From Bog-473 sp963753115 (GTDB lineage: Bacteria; Actinomycetota; Acidimicrobiia; Acidimicrobiales; RAAP-2): a stretch of DNA of 64,000 nucleotides. Shown here piece by piece: positions 37,308 through 45,236 of the stretch. The notes below the pieces were generated by a model that was given only the letters and a program-made list of their open reading frames with translations, ran no database searches and was not told the origin of the DNA. The position numbers and the translations under genes are program-made. The stretch's first letter is position 1, and each line of letters begins with the position of its first letter. Where the stretch lies: assembly GCA_963753115.1 (NCBI GenBank), contig CAVWBB010000025.1, positions 76,738 through 140,737 of the forward strand, in the 5' to 3' direction.

Positions 37308-37631
37308 ATGAGTGAGGACCGACCGCTTCTCGACACAGTGCTCGAGATGACCGTTGCTTCGGTGAGCAACACGAACTTGGACGACCGTGAGCTCATGATC
37401 GCGCGGGTCGCTGCATTGGCGGCAATCGACGCTCAACCGGCGTCGTACCTACTGAACATGCCGGCCGCCAGTGATGCGGGATTGACGCTTGAAGACGCCC
37501 GGGGAGTGCTGGTGGCTGTCGCCCCGATCATCGGTACCGCCAGAACGGTGTCCGCCGCCACTGCGATCGCGGAGGCCCTCGGACTGGCGCTGGCCATCGA
37601 AGACGCCATCGAAGAGAGCCAAGCATCCTGA
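37308..37631 (+). CDS. CMD-like small protein lacking cysteines
   Basis: A 107-residue, mostly helical protein. MIARVAALAAIDAQPASYLLN and LEDARGVLVAVAPIIGTARTVSA resemble carboxymuconolactone decarboxylase/AhpD-like proteins. AhpD-type members need a CxxC pair, but this protein has no Cys at all, so a redox role is excluded. ATG 37308 follows AAAGGCAGAGACAC. The 42-bp element and leader repeat B lie upstream. The function is unknown; a structural or binding role is possible. Confidence 0.7.
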   Translation: MSEDRPLLDTVLEMTVASVSNTNLDDRELMIARVAALAAIDAQPASYLLNMPAASDAGLTLEDARGVLVAVAPIIGTARTVSAATAIAEALGLALAIEDAIEESQAS

Positions 37632-37696
37632 CTCTCCGTCATTCCCGAGTCGATCTCCACGTACCGTCTATCTAGGGCATTTGAAAAAGGTATGCA

Positions 37697-39103
37697 ATGA
37701 CCACATCTGTTGAGCACCCGACCCATAAGAAGCGTGCCGCAAAGGGTAAAGCTGTCCGGGCGGAGTTGCCACGTGAGCGCCATGCTGAGTGGTCGACTGC
37801 CCAGCGAAAACAAACGCCCCTGGATCTCCTGGCTGAGCAAGCAACGACTCGCGTGCCAGAACTGGTGCCGATCAGGTATGGGCGCATGGCGGCGACGCCG
37901 TTCACCTACTACCGGGGTGCTGCGCTACCGATGGCCGCCGACCTGTCCACCGGGCCACGTACAGGTCTCGATGTCCAATTGTGCGGCGACGCCCACCTGT
38001 GCAACTTCGGAGGCTTTGCCTCGCCCGAAAGGGATCTGCTCTTCGACGTCAACGACTTCGACGAGACGGCCCCGGGACCTTTCGAATGGGATCTCAAGCG
38101 GTTGGGCGCCAGCTTTGAGATCGCCGCCCGCAGCCGCAACTTTCCGGCAAAGGAGGGTCGAAAACTCGTCACGAACTCTGTGTGCGCCTATCGCGAAGCC
38201 ATACGTGAGTTCGCCGGCATGTCCAACCTGGAGGTGTGGTATTCCCACCTGGACATGGGCGGCACAGTGCAACGGTGGGGATCCGAAGTCAGCACCAAGG
38301 TGCTTGCGGGATTTCAGAAAACTGCCGTCAAGGCGGAATCAAAAGATCAGCTCAAGGCTCGAGACAAGCTCACCGAAGTGGTCGACGGCGAGTTGCGGTT
38401 CCGGAGTGATCCTCCGTTGCTGGTCCGGGTGAGCGATCTCTACGGCGACACCGACGCTGGGCAGATCAGGCACACGATCCACGAGGGCATTCGCTCGTAT
38501 CGACAGACCCTCAATGGGGACCGTCGTCACCTGCTCGAGTCATACGAGCTGGTGGACGTGGCCCGCAAGGTCGTCGGAGTCGGAAGTGTCGGCACACGGG
38601 CCTGGGTCGCTCTCTTTGTGGGAAACGATGCCGGCGACACGCTCATTCTGCAGATGAAGGAGGCCGAAGCCTCGGTCTTGGAGCGCTTCTGCACCAAGAG
38701 CGCGTTCAAGAACCATGGCCAGCGGGTCGTCGAAGGGCAGCGGTTCATGCAGGCATCGAGCGACATCTTCCTCGGCTGGCATCGAGTCGCGAAAGGATTC
38801 GACGGCAATTCGCACGACTACTACTTCCGCCAGCTGTGGGATTGGAAGGTCTCCGCCGACGTGGACAACATGGCTCTGGAGGCCCTTCTCGTCTACGCGA
38901 AAATGTGTGGCTGGGCACTGGCTCGGGCTCATGCCCGATCCGGTGACCGGGTGGCCATCGCTTCCTACCTCGGGTCTGGCGACGCCTTCGACAGGGCGAT
39001 CGCCGATTTCGCCACCGCCTACGCCGATCAGAACGCGCTCGACCACCAAGCGCTCCTCGACGCCATTACCAACGGCTCGGTGCTCGCAGAGGTTGGCGTG
39101 TAG
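37697..39103 (+). CDS. DUF2252 family protein (kinase-like fold)
   Basis: A 468-residue soluble protein. RMAATPFTYYRGAALPMAAD, CGDAHLCNFGGF and FDVNDFDE are hallmarks of DUF2252, whose motifs resemble the catalytic (GDxHxxN) and metal-binding (DFD) loops of aminoglycoside-phosphotransferase-like kinases. The C-terminal YAKMCGWALARAHARSGD is also typical. ATG 37697 is preceded by AAAAAGG. Substrate and pathway are unknown. It lies 65 nt after the CMD-like gene and is probably cotranscribed with it. Confidence 0.85.
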   Translation: MTTSVEHPTHKKRAAKGKAVRAELPRERHAEWSTAQRKQTPLDLLAEQATTRVPELVPIRYGRMAATPFTYYRGAALPMAADLSTGPRTGLDVQLCGDAHLCNFGGFASPERDLLFDVNDFDETAPGPFEWDLKRLGASFEIAARSRNFPAKEGRKLVTNSVCAYREAIREFAGMSNLEVWYSHLDMGGTVQRWGSEVSTKVLAGFQKTAVKAESKDQLKARDKLTEVVDGELRFRSDPPLLVRVSDLYGDTDAGQIRHTIHEGIRSYRQTLNGDRRHLLESYELVDVARKVVGVGSVGTRAWVALFVGNDAGDTLILQMKEAEASVLERFCTKSAFKNHGQRVVEGQRFMQASSDIFLGWHRVAKGFDGNSHDYYFRQLWDWKVSADVDNMALEALLVYAKMCGWALARAHARSGDRVAIASYLGSGDAFDRAIADFATAYADQNALDHQALLDAITNGSVLAEVGV

Positions 39104-39238
39104 TCCCCAACTGCAGAAGGACGAAGGAGGTCGACACCTACAATTTCAGCAGAAATTCGAAAACAGACTGAGGGCCGTGGACCTACCCATCACCTGGGCT
39201 GACGAACTGCCCCACTTGTGGAATTTGGAGGAAGAATC

Positions 39239-39478
39239 ATGCTTCTTGCGTATAGCTATCCGTTACTGAGCGTCATTTGGACGCTTCTTGTCTTTGCCGG
39301 ACTCGTCTTGTGGATTTTCATCGTCATCTGGGTGTTCATCGACAACTTCCGGCGCCGGGACCACGGCGGTGTCGCCAAGGCCCTGTGGTTCGTCTTCATC
39401 GTCTTCGTTCCCGTTATCGGGGTGATCGCCTACCTCATCGCGAAGCCACCTGCCGAGGAACTAATAGTCACAACGTAG
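39239..39478 (+). CDS. PLDc_N-type small membrane protein
   Basis: A 79-residue protein with two helices (about residues 8-30 and 46-68) linked by IDNFRRRDHGGVAKALW. This is the phospholipase D N-terminal (PLDc_N) domain, found alone in many actinobacteria. ATG 39239 follows GGAGGAAGAATC, a strong ribosome site. It is the last gene of the island. It has no catalytic HKD motif, so it is not a phospholipase itself. Confidence 0.85.
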   Translation: MLLAYSYPLLSVIWTLLVFAGLVLWIFIVIWVFIDNFRRRDHGGVAKALWFVFIVFVPVIGVIAYLIAKPPAEELIVTT

Positions 39479-39625
39479 GGCGCATCAACGTGGCATCGCG
39501 GTCACTGATAAATCGGTGGATCCGTCCTTGCTTTCAAAGGGAAGAGCTGAGGATTGACGCCGCCGGCCGGTGAGTGACGCTAGGAGAGGTCATTGGGACC
39601 GGTTGGGGCATGTTCCATTTCTGCG

Positions 39626-39645
39626 TGGGCACGTTGTGGGCACGA
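39626..39645. repeat. paired TGGGCACG repeats at the right island end
   Basis: TGGGCACGTTGTGGGCACGA, one base different from 29584-29603. It lies 134 nt inside the tRNA-Phe attachment repeat. The surrounding 39479-39779 (301 bases) holds no supported gene. Confidence 0.6.
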
Positions 39646-39785
39646 CGGCCGATCGCAATCACCCATTAGGCCTCTGCTAGGGACGATGCCGACAGAGCCG
39701 CGCGACCTCACGCATTTGCATCGCGAGGGTCCTGGCCAGGGATCGACGTCTCGCTTGAGAGCGAGCCCTGGTCAGGCTCTTCCGG

Positions 39786-39858
39786 TGGTCGGGACCGGCG
39801 TCGATCCGGTGACCTCACGCTTTTCAGGCGCGCGCTCTACCAACTGAGCTACCCGACC
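39786..39858 (-). tRNA. tRNA-Phe(GAA)
   Basis: A full cloverleaf of 73 nt: acceptor GGTCGGG/CCCGACC, D stem GCTC/GAGC, anticodon stem CGCGC/GCGTG with loop CTGAAAA (anticodon GAA), and T stem ACCGG/CCGGT. CCA is not encoded after the discriminator A. The T loop ATCGACG lacks the usual first T. Its 3' part overlaps the right attachment repeat 39780-39828, showing where the island inserted. Confidence 0.95.
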
Positions 39859-39874
39859 GGGTAACCGGGTTCCC

Positions 39875-39890
39875 ACCGCCCGAAGGCGGT
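39875..39890. terminator. small hairpin between the tRNA genes
   Basis: ACCGCC, CGAA, GGCGGT: a perfect 6-bp stem with a stable tetraloop between tRNA-Asp and tRNA-Phe. No T run follows, so it may be a processing signal rather than a terminator. Confidence 0.35.
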
Positions 39891-39901
39891 CCGGAACTCG
39901 G

Positions 39902-39979
39902 TGGCGGACCTGACGGGATTTGAACCCGCGACCTCCGCCTTGACAGGGCGGCGTGCACTCCGAGCTGCACCACAGGTCC
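39902..39979 (-). tRNA. tRNA-Asp(GTC)
   Basis: A cloverleaf of 78 nt including an encoded CCA: acceptor GGACCTG/CAGGTCC with discriminator G, D stem GTGC/GCAC, anticodon stem CCGCC/GGCGG with loop CTGTCAA (anticodon GTC), T arm GCGGG-TTCAAAT-CCCGT. It lies 43 nt upstream of tRNA-Phe on the same strand and is probably cotranscribed with it. Confidence 0.95.
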
Positions 39980-40092
39980 GTGGCAATGGCCATCCCGCTC
40001 CCCGGTTCCGGATCAACCCGGCCGCTGAGCAGCCCTTCACTCTAGCCCGTCCCTGATTCGGCCCCACCCTCGGGAAAGAGCCTCCAGCAGGC

Positions 40093-40845
40093 TTACGGCG
40101 TGGCAGCCCGCAGGGTGATCACGCCAGATTCGAAGGCCGAGTACCGGGCTTGGTCGAGGGCGGCGGCGAGGGCCGTGGCGCACAGGCGATCGGTGATCTC
40201 CTCGGCCTCGTCATGCCGCTGCTTGATGGCGGCGAAATCCGGGAAGGGCTCCGACCACCCGAAGAACTTCGCCTGGCCCGGGCCCTCATTGGTCAGGATG
40301 GCCTCCAAGGGTGAGAGTCCGACGGCGGTCGTGGCGACCAGATGCACCCCGCCCCGCCACTCGCGCAGGATCTGCATCAGTTGCGCGGCTTGCCCTGCGG
40401 CGGATTCGGCCCGGGTGGCATTCCGCCATCCAACGAAGAGCGGAATGGCCGACCCTTCGAGTCCGTCGACGAGGTCCGAGGTGACCGCGACGATCTCCCC
40501 CATCCCCTCCACGTCGGCGTAATGCTTCTCGCCCCACTTCCCGTGCGCCTCCGCCATGCGCACCGCCGCCCCGCTGGCGCCGGCAACCCCCACACCCTCG
40601 GAGAACATGGCGTGCACCGTGTTCGGCTCGAACCACCCGAAGGCAGACGTCACGACGTCCGCACCGACATCGCCGAGCATGCCTCCCCGACCGGCGAAGT
40701 AGAAGGCGAACGGGTTGGACCAGCCCCACTCGGCGGCCCAACCGGCGATGTCGGGGCTGAGGTAGGCGGCGGTGCCGATGTCGTGGATGGGGACTGACGT
40801 CGCCTTGACGACGGCGAGCGCGGCATCGTGCTCATGTGCGCCCAT
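40093..40845 (-). CDS. SCO6745-like conserved protein
   Basis: A 250-residue soluble, mostly helical protein. The segment LSPDIAGWAAEWGWSNPFAFYFAGRGGMLGDVGADVVTSAFGWFEP at residues 29-74 and the later C-terminal EEITDRLCATALAAAL match a family widespread in actinobacteria (SCO6745-like). Its biochemical role is unknown. ATG 40845 begins the frame. It is followed on the same strand, upstream by 17 nt, by a hypothetical gene and may form an operon with it and the enoyl-CoA hydratase. Confidence 0.7.
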   Translation of the reverse strand: MGAHEHDAALAVVKATSVPIHDIGTAAYLSPDIAGWAAEWGWSNPFAFYFAGRGGMLGDVGADVVTSAFGWFEPNTVHAMFSEGVGVAGASGAAVRMAEAHGKWGEKHYADVEGMGEIVAVTSDLVDGLEGSAIPLFVGWRNATRAESAAGQAAQLMQILREWRGGVHLVATTAVGLSPLEAILTNEGPGQAKFFGWSEPFPDFAAIKQRHDEAEEITDRLCATALAAALDQARYSAFESGVITLRAATP

Positions 40846-40862
40846 ATGGGGACTCCCTTGGA

Positions 40863-41393
40863 TCAGTTCGATTCGAGCGGGATGGATGACGTCGTGCGCA
40901 GGACGCGTCGCATGCCGGGAATCGTTCCGACGACGGCCTCCATGAGCCGAGCGAGATCGGTCACGACCGTGTCCAGGTGCGTGAAGCGGTCATCGAGCAG
41001 GCCGACGACACTCGAGAGCTCCGGCGAGACCTCTTGCAGGGACCGGGTGGCCTTGGGGAGTTCGTAGGCCAATTCGATCGCCACGCCGCTCAGCCGCTCG
41101 GTCAGACCACGGAGAGCCAGGGCGGAGTCGGACAGGGACGGGAGCGACGCGTCGAGGATGCCGACAGCCTGCTCCAGTCCCGAGACGGCGCTCGAGATTC
41201 CCAGGGCGGCGAAGTCCATGCCCGTCCCGGCCCTGTTGACGCCGCCTTCGAGCCGCTCGAGCAGCGTCGTCAGGCGGTCCATGCGCTCGGCGACGTTGTT
41301 CACGGCTTCGAGCGTGGCCAGGGCCGAGGAGGGGAGACGAACGACGGCTGCCGGGAAACCGATCATCGCCTCGAGAAACGACTGAGATTCCAC
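40863..41393 (-). CDS. hypothetical helical protein
   Basis: A 176-residue protein with long amphipathic helices (NNVAERMDRLTTLLERLEGG, VSGLEQAVGILDASL, FTHLDTVVTDLARLMEAVVG), suggesting a coiled coil. Its N-terminal MIGFPAAVVRLPSSAL is mildly hydrophobic. No family was recognised. The heptad-like pattern and balanced composition favour a real gene. It could be a polymer-granule or membrane-associated protein (phasin-like), but that is speculative. It is 17 nt upstream of the SCO6745-like gene. Confidence 0.55.
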   Translation of the reverse strand: MESQSFLEAMIGFPAAVVRLPSSALATLEAVNNVAERMDRLTTLLERLEGGVNRAGTGMDFAALGISSAVSGLEQAVGILDASLPSLSDSALALRGLTERLSGVAIELAYELPKATRSLQEVSPELSSVVGLLDDRFTHLDTVVTDLARLMEAVVGTIPGMRRVLRTTSSIPLESN

Positions 41394-41454
41394 ACCTTGA
41401 TCATGGGGGCGAACGAGGCCAGGTGTCCAGTTCCTGCCTCTCGCTCGGGAGGGG

Positions 41455-42135
41455 TCACTTCAGCTCCGTCTCAATGGCCTCGTGGAGCTGGTCGAGCACC
41501 GGCTTGCGGACGCGCCTTTTGGTGGCGGCGTGTGCAACACGGTCGACCGCACCGAGGTCCTGGGCCACGCCGAGCGCGAGGGACTCGAGGTCCTGCGCCG
41601 ACACCACCGTGTCGAGGAGGCCGGCTTCTCTTGCCGACTGAGGGTCGAACATGTCACCGGTCACGGCGGCGTGATCGAAATGCGCCGGAGTGAGCCGGTG
41701 CCGGGCGAGCACGACTGCGAACCAGGGGAGCGTGAGCCCGATCCGGACCTCGTTGAGTCCCAGTCGGTATGGCCCGTCAGTCCCGATCCGGGCGTCGGCT
41801 GCCATCAGGAGGAACGCGCCCGCCGGAAAGGCGTGCCCGGTGCACGCGACGACGACCGGCGCGGGGAAGGAGAGGATCCGCTCGGCCAGGGACGCGCCGA
41901 GCCTGAGGAGGGTGACGACGTCGGCGCGTGGTCCGCCGAGTGTCTTCAGGTCGAACCCCGCCGAGAAGCAGCCCGGCCGCCCTTGCAACAGCACGACCGT
42001 TCCGTCGTGCTCGGCCTGGTCGAAGGCCTCGTGGAGCGACCGCAGCATGGGGATGGAGAAGACGTTGACCTTCCCGTCGTCCACCGTGACGGTGCTGACC
42101 AGGTCAGAGCGGGTGTACGTGAGGGCGTCTGCCAT
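41455..42135 (-). CDS. enoyl-CoA hydratase/isomerase family protein
   Basis: A 226-residue crotonase-fold enzyme. GKVNVFSIPMLRSLHEAF, the oxyanion-hole segments PGCFSAGFDLKTL and GHAFPAGAFLLMAADARIG, and LNEVRIGLTLP are typical. The second family acidic residue is present in NEVRIGL. ATG 42135 has AGGAGG 5 nt upstream, so a long upstream frame is rejected. It likely hydrates or isomerises an acyl-CoA in fatty-acid or related degradation. A divergent TetR with a tandem operator controls it (inference). Confidence 0.9.
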   Translation of the reverse strand: MADALTYTRSDLVSTVTVDDGKVNVFSIPMLRSLHEAFDQAEHDGTVVLLQGRPGCFSAGFDLKTLGGPRADVVTLLRLGASLAERILSFPAPVVVACTGHAFPAGAFLLMAADARIGTDGPYRLGLNEVRIGLTLPWFAVVLARHRLTPAHFDHAAVTGDMFDPQSAREAGLLDTVVSAQDLESLALGVAQDLGAVDRVAHAATKRRVRKPVLDQLHEAIETELK

Positions 42136-42161
42136 GGCACCTCCTGGTGGGGTGGGGCACT

Positions 42162-42193
42162 TATAATGAAACCATGTTTCGGAACAATGTTTC
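42162..42193. promoter_or_regulatory. -10 box and tandem TetR operator
   Basis: TATAAT (42162-42167, plus strand) is followed by two abutting 13-mers: GAAACCATGTTTC (42168-42180, a perfect dyad) and GGAACAATGTTTC (42181-42193). They lie between the divergent enoyl-CoA hydratase and TetR genes and would block both promoters when bound. Confidence 0.65.
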
Positions 42194-42241
42194 AGTATTC
42201 GGGGCCGGTGGTCAAATGACCCCCACGAACTGCCCTTTCTG

Positions 42242-42844
42242 ATGCCGCGCACCAAGCAGCGCACTCCCGAGCTGCGAGGCCGAGTGCTTGCCGCCGCCGC
42301 CGACCTGCTGGCCGACGAGGGTGCGGCGGGCCTCACCGCGCGGTCGCTGGCCGCCCGTGCGGAGACGTCCGCCCCGGCCGTCTACGAACTGTTCGGGGAC
42401 AAGGCGGGAGTCGTGCGGGAGCTGTATTTCGAGGGTTTCCGCCAACTGGGTTCCGAGCTGGCGGCGTTGGCTGAGACCGAGGACCCGGTGGCCGACCTCT
42501 GGAACCTCGCCAGCGCCTACCGCCGGTTCATCCGGGCCAACCGCGAGCTGGCCGAGGTCATGTTCTCCCGACCGTTTACGGATTTCTCGCCGGGAGCGGA
42601 GGAGTTGGCGGCGACGAGCTCGGTCCGCGTCCTCATCGTCGGCCGGGTACGCCGCTGCATCGACGCTGGGCGGCTGCGAGGTGACGAGACAGACGTGGCC
42701 CACGTCCTGGTCGCGTTGATCCAGGGCATGGCGTTCGCGGAGGCCGCGGGACGGCTGGGGACGTCGACGGAGTCCATCGAGCGGCGTTGGCGCCTGGCCA
42801 TCGGCGCGGCCCTCAACGGATTCGGTGCCCGTTCCGCCCAGTGA
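42242..42844 (+). CDS. TetR-family regulator
   Basis: A 200-residue TetR regulator with helix-turn-helix TARSLAARAETSAPAVYELFGDKAGVVREL (about residues 32-61) and a helical ligand domain (WxxAL-rich, LVALIQGMAFAEAAG). ATG 42242 is 48 nt after a tandem operator. It faces an enoyl-CoA hydratase, so the inducer may be an acyl-CoA (inference). It converges with the SDR gene. Confidence 0.9.
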   Translation: MPRTKQRTPELRGRVLAAAADLLADEGAAGLTARSLAARAETSAPAVYELFGDKAGVVRELYFEGFRQLGSELAALAETEDPVADLWNLASAYRRFIRANRELAEVMFSRPFTDFSPGAEELAATSSVRVLIVGRVRRCIDAGRLRGDETDVAHVLVALIQGMAFAEAAGRLGTSTESIERRWRLAIGAALNGFGARSAQ

Positions 42845-42864
42845 TCGGGCGCAACACCGCAGCA

Positions 42865-43699
42865 CTACCGGTGCCGGGCGGCGGCACCCCTCGTGAGGAC
42901 TGACTGGTAGAGCGCGGCCGGCAGGCGCGCGACGAAGTCGATCACCTTCGCATCGGGACCGACGAGCGCGCGCCGGCGGTCGCGGCGGATGGCGGTGAGG
43001 ATCTGCCCCGCTGCCTTCTCGGGGCTGGTGATGAAAGCACGCTCGAAGTCCCTGACCGCCTTCTCGGGATCCCCTGCCAGGTCACGGACGCTCGCGTCCA
43101 TGCGGGCATTGCGCGCGATGTTCGTCTTGATGCCGCCCGGGTGGACCGTCGTCGCCGAGACGTTGGCGTGTTCGATCTCGAGTTCCATGCGCAGGGTGTC
43201 GGTGAACCCCCGGACCGCGAATTTGGCGGCGTTGTAGGCCGACTGGGACGGCACGCTGATGAGGCCAAAGACGCTGGAGAGATTCACGATGTGACCCTCG
43301 CCGGACTGCTTCAGATAGGGCAGGAAGGCCTTCGATCCGTACACCACGCCCCAGAAGTTGATGTTCATGAGCCACTCGAAGTCCTCGTAGGACATCGACT
43401 CGACGGTGGCGCCCAGACGCGACCCCGGCATTGTTGATGATCAGGTTGACGCGACCGTGATCGGCGACAACCTGATCCGCCCAGGCGTAGACGGCCTCCC
43501 GGTTGGCGACGTCCAGCTGCTGGGAGGTGACCTTGACCCCGAAGCCTTCGCACTGCGCCACCGTCTCGGCGAGTCCCGAGTCGTCGATGTCACTGAGGGC
43601 GAGGTGTGCCCCGCGTCGAGCCAGGGCGTTGGCGAGCGCTCGCCCGATGCCCGAACCGGCTCCGGTGATGGCGGCCACACGACCGCGGAAATCCTGCAT
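42865..43699 (-). CDS. short-chain dehydrogenase (one frameshift)
   Basis: About 277 residues. The N-terminal part reads ITGAGSGIGRALA (cofactor site) and LIINNAGVA. After an inserted base near 43418 the rest continues in the next frame: LGATVESMSYEDFEWLMNINFWGVVYG and the active-site SAYNAAKFAVRGF with the normal YxxxK. Both halves are well conserved, so the gene is probably functional with an assembly error, or freshly broken. It is the last gene of a three-gene leftward operon with a monooxygenase and a metal-dependent hydrolase; such SDRs oxidise or reduce alcohols of lipid-like substrates. Confidence 0.75.
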
Positions 43700-43717
43700 C
43701 GTGTTCCCCTCTCCGTG

Positions 43718-45236
43718 TCAGGAGCCGACGTTCTCGAGGGTCTTCTCCGGGATCCTCGGGCCGGAGAATTCCATGATGGCGTCGTCAATCTCGCTCATCT
43801 TCAGTGCGCGGTAGTCGCGCAGGTAGCTCTGGTGCACCTTCCAGGGGTACTTCGTCCCCTGCTTTGGCAGGAGGTGGGCCGAGCGCTGGATGTATCCCGA
43901 GGTCAGTCCGAGGATGGGGCCCGCCGTCGCGGCGGCGTCCCGGTTGCGGGGCACACACTCGGTCAGGCCGCGTTCGTGCATGTAGCTGAGCAGCCGGCAC
44001 ACGTAGTCGCACGTGAGATCGCACTTCAGCGTCCACGACGCGTTGGTGTACCCGATGGCCAGCGCCATGTTCGGGACGCCCTCGAGCATCATCCCCTTGT
44101 AGGTGAGCCTGGTCGCGGCGTCGACAGGCTCGCCGTCCACGCTGAGCGCGATGCCACCCAGGAACAGCAACTCGAGGCCGGTCGCGGTGACGATGATGTC
44201 CGCCTCGATCTCCTGCCCCGACGTGAGCAGCAGGCCGCTCTTGGTGAAGCGCTCGATGTGGTCGGTGACGACCGATGCCGCACCCGAGGAGATGGTCTTG
44301 AAGAGGTCGCCGTTCGGCACGGCGCAGAAGCGCTGGTCCCAGGGGTCGTAGCGCGGCGTGAAGTGGGTGCCGATGTCGTAGCCGGGAGGCAGCTGGCGTT
44401 CCAGGCCCTTGGCCAGCATCCGTCGGACCAGCTTCGGGTACTTGCGGCTCACCTGGTAGAAGGCCTGAGTGAGGAGGGCGTGCAGCCACTTGGCCGCGGT
44501 CCCGGCCTGTTTCGCAGGAAGGATCTTGCGCAACAGCGCCACCGCAGGGCTCTTCTCGGGCAGGGAGGCCACGTACGTCGGCGACCGCTGCAGCATGGTG
44601 ACATGGGCGGCCGACCGCGCCAGCGCGGGGACCAACGTGACGGCGGTCGCCCCGCTGCCGATGACCACGATCCTCTTGCCGGCGAAGTCCAGCCCCTCGG
44701 GCCAGGCCTGTGGGTGCACGATGGTGCCGCCGAAGTCGTCCATGCCCTCGAAGTCGAGGCAGGTACCCGTGGTCGTAGCGGTAGTAGCCACTGCAGGAGA
44801 AGAGGAAGGAGGTCGTGAGCTCGATCGTCTCCTTGGTGTCGGTCCGCTCCGCTGTGATGTGCCAGCGCGCATCAGGGCTCGACCAGGCGGCGGCAGTGAT
44901 GCGGTGGTTGAAGCGAATGCGCGTGTCGATGCCGGACTCCCTCGCTGTGTCCTTGATGTACTGCAAAATGGAGTCGCCGTCGGCGATCGACTTCTCGCCG
45001 TCCCACGGTCGGAACGAATAGCCCAAGGTGTGCATGTCCGAATCGGAACGGATGCCGGGATAGCGGAAGAGGTCCCACGTCCCGCCGATGGCGTCGCGGG
45101 CCTCGAAGATCGCGTAATCCACCCAGGGACACTCGCTCTGGAGGTAGTGGGCGGCACCGATCCCGGACAGCCCGGCGCCCACGATCAGAACGTCGAGGTG
45201 CGTCGACTCCGCCGCCCCTTCCGTCGTTGCTGCCAT
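43718..45236 (-). CDS. Baeyer-Villiger-type flavin monooxygenase (one frameshift)
   Basis: About 505 residues. The FAD-binding GAGLSGIGAA motif lies at about residues 20-29, then FEARDAIGGTWDLFRYPGIRSDSD. An inserted base near 44756 splits the frame. The second part carries the NADPH-binding GSGATAVTLVPALA and the EtaA-like FTPRYDPWDQRFCAVPNGDLF segment. These enzymes insert oxygen into ketones using NADPH and O2. The gene overlaps the hydrolase gene by one base (TGATG) and is 18 nt upstream of the SDR. The order SDR, monooxygenase, hydrolase is typical of actinobacterial lipid or ketone degradation clusters (the mymA-like type). Confidence 0.8.

Larger units (their letters stand above)
29404..39828. 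mobile_element. tRNA-Phe-flanked genomic island without a visible integrase
   Basis: A 10.4-kb segment lies between an exact 49-bp direct repeat, one copy being the 3' part of an intact tRNA-Phe. Inside each end, about 130-150 nt from the repeat, lies a pair of TGGGCACG direct repeats that look like integrase arm sites. The cargo is a K+ channel, FUSC transporter, small protein, LuxR regulator, DUF1269, DHA2 exporter, CMD-like, DUF2252 and PLDc_N genes. I find no tyrosine or serine recombinase, excisionase or replication gene, so it is a fixed remnant or is mobilised in trans (inference). Confidence 0.65.
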
